A stretch of 64,000 nucleotides of DNA from Trichoplusia ni. Taxonomy: Eukaryota; Arthropoda; Insecta; Lepidoptera; Noctuidae. Positions within the stretch are counted from its first letter, which is position 1, and the number at the start of each line of letters is the position of its first letter. Below, piece after piece: positions 55,701-64,000 of this stretch. The translations under genes and the position numbers were made by a program. Location of the stretch: the NCBI RefSeq assembly GCF_003590095.1, contig NC_039481.1:13919895-13983894 (forward strand). Direction: 5' to 3'. The notes under the pieces are model-generated. The model ran no database searches and was not told the origin of the DNA. It saw only the letters and a list, made by a program, of their open reading frames with translations.

Positions 55701-58700
55701 ACGGACGGGCCAATTTTCAAGTTTAATTATTTTCCTAGAATGGCATTCGAATGTTACAAAAAGTATTCGTTTGCGCATTTCAAATATTTTATAGTCCAAT
55801 AGATTGAATTTGATTTTTTTTATTTTGTACCCTTATTTTGTCTCACGTTGCATTATTTAGGTAGGTAGACAAATAATTGAAATCTGATATTTGATAAAGT
55901 ACAATGGCAAAATATATCAATTTATTTTTCTTCGCATGTTTTTTGATGCAACCCAATATGATTTCAATTTATGTATTTTGAAAAATAAATCAAATCTCGA
56001 TGTGCAGTGATGTTCTTAATTTCTGCAATAGTGATTTGATTGTGTTTTTTGTTTGAAAAAGTGACAATCAAAGAGTTTGGCGATCGATTCAGTGACTTCT
56101 GACACGGTTCACCGAGTTTTAGCAAACAATTAGATACGCCAACTATATTTACATTTTTTGCGAATGCCAGTATAAAGTAGACTAAGATTTTTATCACGTT
56201 TCGTAATGTTTTTGCGCTAGAAGATTATTATTGTTGTTTTTATTTAGTACGACTGAATGGAAGTGTTTCGTTTGTGACATGATGGGCACCTCTTTTGAGG
56301 TGACAATATTTTCAATATATGCATGGTCTAGTCCGTCGTGGAAGAATTGAAAAAAATAAAAGTTGATCAATCTCCCTTGGTATATTCCCAATTCTTGTGC
56401 TTCCGAGGGCTTCACAATCACTCAAGTCACATGCTCAAGACACGCCGACTTGGAACAAGCAGTCGGTATCGTACATAACTCTTTCATAATTCTGTATCCT
56501 ACTTGGCAAGTAATAGGTACGTTTTGTTGCCATGATAACCTGTTAGACACCTACCCTACGTCTGCAAAACATTCTGACGTTTGTTTATTTCCATTCAATG
56601 TCATATTTTATCACAATATCAGGTTACTTTCCCGGCTATCTCCGCACGTCATCCGATTCATTTCAATCTTTCTAAAAGCCGACAGCTTGTCGTTTAGTCA
56701 TTATGGATGAGTTGTCAAAACTCAACGATATGCTATTTTTAAAACATTGATACTGCTTCTTTTTCTTAATAATTGACAGAAGTATGCGTAAAATATTACT
56801 TGATTATATATATATCTTGATTATTATATATCGGCTAGACCCGCCTAAAAACGATAGCGGTACTGAAACTAAGTATTTTGAATAAGTTTTAAATTCCTTC
56901 AGAATTATCAAAGAAGTTATATTGTCCGCAGAAAAACCACAAACATCCTTTAACAGAATCTAAAAGAACTGTAATTTCGTTGCATTCGAGTTAATTGTAT
57001 ACCGATTATGTAATCAATGCATTGACTGGTCTGGTATTAAAATCATACAAAATGTTACCGTTTTAAAATAATTGGAATAAACGGTCATTGTGTAACAAAC
57101 CACGAGATGAAAGAAGCTTAATTATATGACCATTGAATAATGTCAAGTATTATGAGAGGTTATTTAAAAAAATCTAGACTTGTACCTAAGTAAGACTAGT
57201 GGTCCGACCGCCATGTCTAAAAGAAAAAAAAAATGCTTCCATTGATATACCCTCGTCGTTATAAATGATACGCATTTGTTTCATTAATAAAAACATGTGA
57301 TAAAAATATCTTGTGGTACATAATGAACAACGTATTGAGATATTTTTATACTAACACAAGGACGCTCGTAAACCAGGGTTACATAAACATATTAACCCCA
57401 TCAGCGCTACTGATAAAGTTGGAAGAGATATTGACGGGGTAACATTGACCCTTAATTATGATACAACCTTTAACAAGACAGGCCTGATTTAATTTGATTT
57501 GATTTTAATAAAGATACTTAGTGTAATAGTTTTTGATGAGGACGTAATTTTATTGAATATCAAAGTCAAAAAGATGTGAGTAATTTGTTGCCAGGGATAA
57601 TTATTATTTACTGATAATACCTATATCAATATAGGTGTGACGCTATTTGATTACTCAATGATTCTAAGGGTCATTGATAACAAGATTACTTTATTTTGGA
57701 GTATTCAACAAAGTAAATTAAACCTTAATGATGAAATTAAACTGCTCGTGATCGTTCCCACTGATTTATTCACCAGTTCGACACCACCCGTAAACTTTGT
57801 CGGCAAATAATTAAGTGAGCTGTTTGGTAAAATTATAATAAAATTAGTTTCATATTTACACGAATTTCAAACTATACTTACTATTCGAAAACAATTCTAG
57901 TCATAATTAGTAATGACAGATCATACCTCTGTCTAGTATGTTTAATGCATCAGCAACAGCGCATGCAAATAGAATGCATAATACAAATAGTCAAACTTAT
58001 TGTGTCGCAATTTCGACGCATGCGCACCGCTCGCGGATCCAAGGCCGCGGTGAGCTGTCAAACGTCATTGAATTATGATGTATGCAAGTGTGTCAAGGAC
58101 AACCTGCTGTAGTAAAAAGTATAGACTACTGTTTACACAAGGATATGAGACGAGAGAGAAAGAGATAAAAAAGGTTGCGTCATGCCAAAAGAAAAACATA
58201 TCGATTTCCTATTTGTATGTGTACCAGGTCTATTGACCCAAACCGTACTACTCTAAGTAGGTCAACATAACGTACATTCACAATTGTGTTTCTCCATTGA
58301 ATAATCAGGTTTCTAAAAGCACAATTCGATTGAAGCTCCGCGGTATGCGCTACACATTCGTGACAATATACGTAGACGCAACAATATACGTAGACGCAAC
58401 AGTTTTATTCTGTCACACGTTACACAACCTAACAAGCCATGTTACGAGTTCAACATGCCTGCACAGGACAATAAGGCTGACAATGCAAATTGTGTCTAAT
58501 AATAGCGACTAATAGCAGACACATGATTCAAATCGTCACAATAGGTCCTTTCTCCTAACTAGAGCGTAGGTGTACGAACGGCCTTGGAGACCCGCTCGGT
58601 GGGCGGTAGGTTGACATTTTGATGTGTTGCATTCTCGCGATTAGTTTGTGATGTCCCTTGCGGGGTACATTAGACCGGCTATCAGCGTTTTCCGGGTTAA

Positions 58701-59560
58701 TGCTCCGCCTACAGGGTAGGTAATGGAGTGTAATTTTTTTTCGTTGCCTAATCCTTTGTTACAGATTCATGTGATTACGCTATGGTTGTTACAGTTAAAT
58801 GTTTTATAGCGTTGTCACTATGCAATCTCTTTTAAAGTTTCGGAGAATTTAATGTTCATATGCAAACAACGTGGATCATTTTTTTGATTGACGATACGGC
58901 ACGTTTCTTGTTGAAATGGGTCGACGTCTTATAGATCGATAGATTTTCACTGGGTTATGATAGCTAATTCACTTATCGACAAGAACGCTTCAAGATAAGC
59001 ACTTAAACATAAAATTACACCCCTGGACAACAAACTTCAAATATAACTAATACATAAGTACTTAAATTATACATTGCCCAATCTGTAAATGTGTTCGAAG
59101 CACACACGAAAAGCTGCAATATTGAACACTGCGACGTCCGTGCGAATATGTCACATGAATGCAATTAAATATTCATTTCCTTCAGGCTGACTTGTGAACT
59201 GCTTTTTCCTCTAGTATACTCGCGTGAATACATTTGGAGTAAGGCCAACACGATTCCACAGTTAATCTTACCCTTATTGCTTTTGTCCTTGACTTAATTT
59301 CGCGGAAATTGCGGAAATATGCCTTCGTTGTAACATGGTTTAACGACAGAAATATGAGGCTAATAACTATAATTTCTGAAGCATTGTTGCTAAAATCTTT
59401 TTTGAAAATTAAATTAATAACCTTGCTGCGTATTTTTTTTGCTCTATCAAATCTGATCCGTATCTTATTTACTTAATCATTCGATATCCGACTCTGATGT
59501 CATTCATACAACAGCCACAATGGAAGTAATCATTAAAATAAGTCTGTGTTTTTATACATA
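49800..59560 (+). other. Presumed first intron of spire, part 2; no exon recognised
   Basis: No supported exon. Small CpG-bearing patches lie at about 51085-51170, 52200-52370, 58020-58060 and 58560-58720 and could be conserved regulatory DNA. Open frames of 104 codons (51518-51832) and 115 codons (56363-56710) lack domain features and biased coding composition, so they are treated as chance. Confidence 0.4.
58363..58398 (+). repeat. Exact tandem duplication of 18 bases
   Basis: The unit acaatatacgtagacgca occurs twice in a row (58363-58380, 58381-58398) and a third copy starts (aca). Each unit contains the palindrome tacgta. Confidence 0.9.
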
Positions 59561-59570
59561 GCTTGTTTTA

Positions 59571-59730
59571 GATCCCACGGTTGGGCAAACCTCCTCCTTT
59601 CTTTTAAAAACCTCTCTATCTTTTGAAATATCCGGGCACGTTCGCCCCTCGTATTTGATTAGATCATCACACCACCTACGTCGTGGACGACCTCAGCGGC
59701 GATGTCCTTCCTCCGGCGTCTTCATTTAAT
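59571..59730 (-). mobile_element. LINE C-terminal remnant in the spire intron
   Basis: The minus strand reads WCDDLIKYEGRTCPDISKDR, then VFKRKEEVCPTVGS, preceded by an Arg-rich GRRR-like segment in a shifted frame. 'RWxDDLxK ... DRxxW/FKxxEEAxxxxx' is the C-terminal pattern of insect endonuclease-reverse transcriptases. Frameshifts make it a dead copy. Confidence 0.6.
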
Positions 59731-59739
59731 GTAAAGACA

Positions 59740-62700
59740 TTAAAGCCGACCATCAAATATCTGCAACAGCAATAAATGACAAAAACAATTAGGTATGCAA
59801 ATCATTTTTTCCTCCGAGATATTCCAGTAAACAGATTCAGTACCGATAAAGTGTAAATATCAAAGTCCATCGGCTTAATTCAAAGAGACAGTTAACACGT
59901 GATTCAGATAGCTATAAATAAAGGGAAAAACATGATAATCCGTTGTAGCACGCAGCGTGGTAATGACTTCCGTCCACGACAGATTAATACGCCACTAATA
60001 CAGAGTTAATTTCTAACCGCGATTAGGAAATAGTTGTAGTTAGCGGTTGTTTGTGTTAAAGGTATTAATTTTGTATAGCATCGAATTTGGTTTATAAATC
60101 GATTATTGACCGGCTACAATACTTCAAAAGACTGTTCGACGTGAAATATCTCGCCGTAATTTTTCATGTAGTAGTATTTAACGTATTTAACTGTATTTGA
60201 AAAATCGTGTTTTATTTTTCAAGTTCACAGTAACGTAAATTGATGTTCGGTTCCCCAAGATCAATAACATTTGTATACGTGACCGCGGCGCTACGCAACC
60301 GGGTACAACCAGGCTTGCAACCACCGCGAGTTGCCAACGAGCTAGGAACCCGAGACACGATGAGGTTGTTGCAGACCAAAACGTGAGGGTAACTGCGAAA
60401 TAAATATATTATGGAAATTAATTTGTTGTTGGAAAAAAAACATTAGGTTCTCCGAAAATATCGAAAGAAAAAAATGGGTGTTCCCAGAATTATTCAGACT
60501 GTGCCTATACCTACATCTAATCTGATGTTAATGATAAAGCATAGCAAGCAAATGAAGTATAAAAAAAAACCTTCATTTAGGAACATCACAACAATCAAAT
60601 AGACGTTCGCATTACATGATTAGCGGTGGCGTCGCAAGAAATCGGACACAACGAGGCGTACAACCGCCACGCGCAGCCGACGGGCTGGTAATGCGATACG
60701 AGAAACCGCAAGGACGGTGGAAAATGCGCATCTCTGGACTGTCATAATCTAATAACTTGTAAATATGCATCATTCTTTACGACAATACGAGTGCACTAGA
60801 ATGTCAGCTTCAGACAAGTGACAAGCATACTTTAGATTCTGAAGTTGATGAAATCCGAGCGATTGAGCGATTTCATCAACTTGTTCAAGAATTATATTGA
60901 GCGAATTGTTACCCTAAATTGTCATGTTGTCTTTGTCATTGTCAACCGCAATGTAGATACAAGTAAACACTGTAGGACATTACTTGATTAAGTCGCAGCA
61001 AAGGAAATGCCATCTCCATACATTTTAGCGATTTTTGCCCCATCATTAACACTTCCAGAAATTCCACTTGTCTACGTCTGGTGTTTAGGTTCTATTCGCT
61101 ACGATGCACTACAGTTGTTTAATTCTGCATTGCAGGTTTATTACTAGCTTCTGAGAATGAGTTAATCATCTTTGTATTAAATTGTTTAGAGTCCAGCCAC
61201 CGTGTCAGGTTCGGATATAATTACTGTACATCGTTGTATACAAATATTTTGGTTCATAAATCATTTGAAATTGTAAACATGTCAGTTCCGACGCGTGTTA
61301 ATTTATCAATACTTAGTTAATTATACACAAACTACTTACTGTAGTTTCTCTGGACTTTTTTGCTTGTAGCATCTGAATTTATGAACATTTTTTAAATATA
61401 TTTTTGTCATGTTTGTGATGTCCAGTTTAATCTCTGTTCATCAAGATACATTAATTCAGTATCATTTTCTTTGTCTCTGTGTAAATGGAGGTTATTTTCG
61501 TCGCGCCTACTATCCGGTGTCGCACATCCTAATCTTAAGTTTCATCGTTTTGTTTCTTGTTTTTTCTACAACTAACGTCCGCTTTAAGCTCTTTCTTAAC
61601 GAACTCAAGTGATTTCGATTTGTTAAACGTTTAATTGTCAATTCTGTAGCGATCAGTTTAACAACTGTCTGAGTGAGAATCAAGTGTCACATCCCATATA
61701 CAATTTCTTTGTAAAGTTCTCAACCTTTTTAGACAGTTTTACTAACTGCTGTTGAGTCATCGACAAATAGACGAACAGCTGATCATTCTTCCGTAAAATT
61801 CCAAGTTCAAAATTCAAAATCAATGTCACGTGGATGGTTTGTTTTTTTTTCGACCGGCGTCCGGCGACCGTTACGTCATTGAAGCCGCGAAGGTAATCCG
61901 TCGGACAGCCACCCGTGTCGCCCGCCCGACTTGTTACCTCTTGCGTAACGTTTACTTTACTCCCCTACAACGATCCCACTAAATGGGTTCATTAAAACAT
62001 GTTTTAGATTTTATGCCTCATCGATTTTTTTAAGCGGAAACTATATCAATTGTCATTTCACTGGATGATATTGTTGATTTCTTTTATATCTTGTTATGTA
62101 CAGATAATAAATATTTATTTTTAGGTCTTTTATTAGGTTTTATCATCTTGTAACGTTCTATGTTAAGTTAAGGCATCATAATGGACTTTAGTTTTTTGTC
62201 GAATCCAAAATCGACCATGAAAATTGATCGTGTCATGTTGAAGAATCGAAAAGAGGTTTTTGTCAATTTGATGTTTGACGCTATAATATCAATAGATTAC
62301 ACTTTGATTGATCGATGTTTAGATTAGATAGGTTTTTGTACAGGACCTGTTGGTAGTGTGTATTGCAAGGCAAAAACTACACCTAAAACTTATGTACATT
62401 TCTGATCATTCCTAATTATTTTTCGTAAATTAACGTTTTTATACGTGAGGGAATAATCAAATTAGGTTGTGTACATGAAACTGCTGTAAATATTTTATCA
62501 TGTAAATGAGTCCGAATGACATCATTTCATATGTTGGGCTACAATTTGGCAAGGGATGGAATATTTTTTTATTGTATTGACACGAGATCTATTTTTAGCC
62601 CAGGCTTCGAAGCATTAGTCTGCCATACACAGTTCTCACTCAAACTTGAGTTCAAAATGATTTTTATTTTTCCTTTTATATGACACCTAATTAATTCCAG

Positions 62701-63270
62701 ACATAATTTCCTGTGTCGTTACGAAAGCATGATATACTGTCGTAAAACTGGTATTTACAGATATACCTGACAGTTTGACTGGCAAATTATCTAGAAATAA
62801 TTTAAACGCTGAACATTCAGGTTTCTTAAAAAAATGCGTTAATTTTGATCCAAACCGAAAGGGAAGTTTCTCTTTCGATATACAGGTGTATAATAATAAC
62901 TAATTTACTTGGAATGGCCGCAATTAACAGCCGCAATAACTCTCGTTCCACTTGTGTTACTTTCGGCGAGGCGTCGAGTAACGGTGCTCGAGCTTTGTCT
63001 CAAGATGCTGTGTGGTGGCCCTTACACTACACAGGAACCTCAAAAGTACAATTCCAATCTCAGAGTTCTTGATGACTGAATTTACTTTACTAAATTGTTT
63101 TAATTTGGTGTTATCTGAACCTTTCCATTTTCAGGATTTTTCGGTACCTACACTTACTCGTGAAATATGTGTTTATTATGGCCTTTTATAACCTTCTACA
63201 ATACTTTGGCAGATCCTTAAAGTTCTTTCCTAAAACATATCTTGAACTGTGTGTACGTAGGTCATTTAGC
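59740..63270 (+). other. Presumed first intron of spire, part 3; no exon recognised
   Basis: No supported exon. CpG-bearing patches lie at about 60285-60385, 60620-60730 and 61850-61930. A perfect 14-bp stem hairpin at 60842-60882 is listed separately. The 75-codon frame at 62845-63072 has no recognisable domain. Confidence 0.4.
60842..60882. other. Perfect 14-bp inverted repeat with 13-base loop
   Basis: aagttgatgaaatc (60842-60855) and gatttcatcaactt (60869-60882) are exact reverse complements, separated by cgagcgattgagc. The stem does not extend beyond 14 bp, which is shorter than a miRNA precursor. Possible readings are a palindromic protein site or a chance hairpin. Confidence 0.6.
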
Positions 63271-63277
63271 TGTAATA

Positions 63278-63568
63278 AATAAATAAATAATAAATAAATA
63301 AATCATTTATTATCTCTTCACAATAGGCCTTAAAGTAACTTAACACTGTAAGATAGAAACAACTTGAGTTCCACCTATGTGAGAGACTGGTGCCTAATGT
63401 AGGTTTTATAGATTTAAACCTGTGTTATATGTCACCAGTGCCCCACCCTCGGTTAGAAACTAAACAAATTATAAACAAACCGTGAGAGGAGAAATAAAGA
63501 AAGAAAATAATTAAAGTACTAGAGTTTACAACAGAACATTAAATTGAAGTTTTTTTTTTTTTTTTTTT
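63278..63568 (-). repeat. Low-complexity aaat repeat and probable LINE 3' end, then a T-run
   Basis: Tandem taaa/aaat units at about 63278-63304 are followed by 'atcatttattatctcttcac' and 'aataggccttaaagtaactt', and a T-run of about 18 occurs at 63551-63568. On the minus strand this reads as a retroelement 3' end with an attt-repeat tail, a pattern common in moth LINEs. The inner sequence is noncoding, and the family assignment is tentative. Confidence 0.4.
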
Positions 63569-64000
63569 ATTCCAGTTAATGTGTTATGAGGTGTATGAGT
63601 GGTGATAGTAGAAGTTAGGGAGTAAATGTGATAGTGTAAGTGTGAGCATATTTATGATGGTTGCGAGAGACATAGTATGATAGCACGAAAGTCTAAGAGA
63701 GAATGGATAAGAGTTTCAACAATCATACTACACTTATATTTAGTTTCTGGGGAAATTGAGAATGTTATTCAATTTGTTATATAGGTAGACACCAAGGAAA
63801 TCGGAAAATTTTTGTGAGAAGCTTAGTGACATGGACACATGTTTAAACATCATTTCTTTAAAATTTACTTTCTTTTATCGGTTTTTAGACCTGCGTTGAG
63901 AACTGAACCTTCTGTATTCGTCGATACTCTGACATTAGTAGCTGATATCAAACTGTAACGGTTTGATTCTAGATGAGTTTTTAATTCGTCGTTCGCTGTA
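63569..64000. other. End of window, no feature seen
   Basis: AT-rich with no exon or recognisable repeat; presumed to continue the spire first intron. Confidence 0.4.

Noticed and set aside
56363..56710. 115-codon frame in the spire intron
   Set aside because: No recognisable motif, ordinary AT-rich composition; chance is the simplest reading.
1..64000. tRNA, rRNA, snRNA genes and CRISPR arrays
   Set aside because: I looked for cloverleaf-like box A/B patterns and regular spaced repeats and found none that held up; CRISPR is not expected in an insect genome.

Overview
This is a 64-kb window of an insect nuclear genome, almost certainly a moth or butterfly. The reasons are AT-rich DNA, spliced genes with GT-AG introns, small nuclear gene families, and several short retroelement remnants of kinds I know from Lepidoptera: LINE C-terminal tails, a short repeat ending near a 'gaagtcgcgggcaacagct' sequence, and a palindromic MITE that starts CCGATTTTTCAATCG. 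I cannot name the species.

Layout. Positions 1-7.4 kb are mostly noncoding. They hold two candidate first coding exons on the minus strand, whose remaining exons I could not find (they may lie left of the window), plus repeat fragments. Positions 7.4-35.6 kb are a compact gene block with alternating strands: RSRC1-like splicing factor (+), Tim13 mitochondrial chaperone (-), SNRNP25 minor-spliceosome protein (+), a 21-exon zinc-finger/AT-hook chromatin protein of the POGZ/ZNF280/row type (-), and the 21-exon Bro1-domain pseudophosphatase myopic/HD-PTP (+). Neighbours are tail-to-tail or head-to-head, so Tim13/SNRNP25 and row/mop probably share divergent promoter regions. Positions 36-40 kb hold a 1.74-kb TA-flanked mariner-type element and a CpG-rich promoter. 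Positions 40.3-64 kb hold the first coding exon of a KIND-domain gene, most likely spire, followed by 23.5 kb that looks like one large first intron.

The splice joins of RSRC1, SNRNP25, row-like and mop were all read by eye. Every join keeps frame, giving predicted proteins of 259, 160, 1198 and 1790 residues. Two of the genes act in RNA splicing (RSRC1, SNRNP25), one in mitochondrial import (Tim13), one in chromatin (row-like), one in endosomal sorting (mop) and one in actin nucleation (spire). They do not form a pathway; the grouping is positional.

The most unusual observation is that the row-like protein carries, N-terminal to its zinc fingers, a region of about 275 residues with the full layout of an IS1016/ISXO2/Merlin-type transposase. 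The first catalytic Asp appears replaced by Gly, while a TD and a NxxE motif remain. This looks like a domesticated, probably catalytically dead transposase fused to a chromatin zinc-finger protein.
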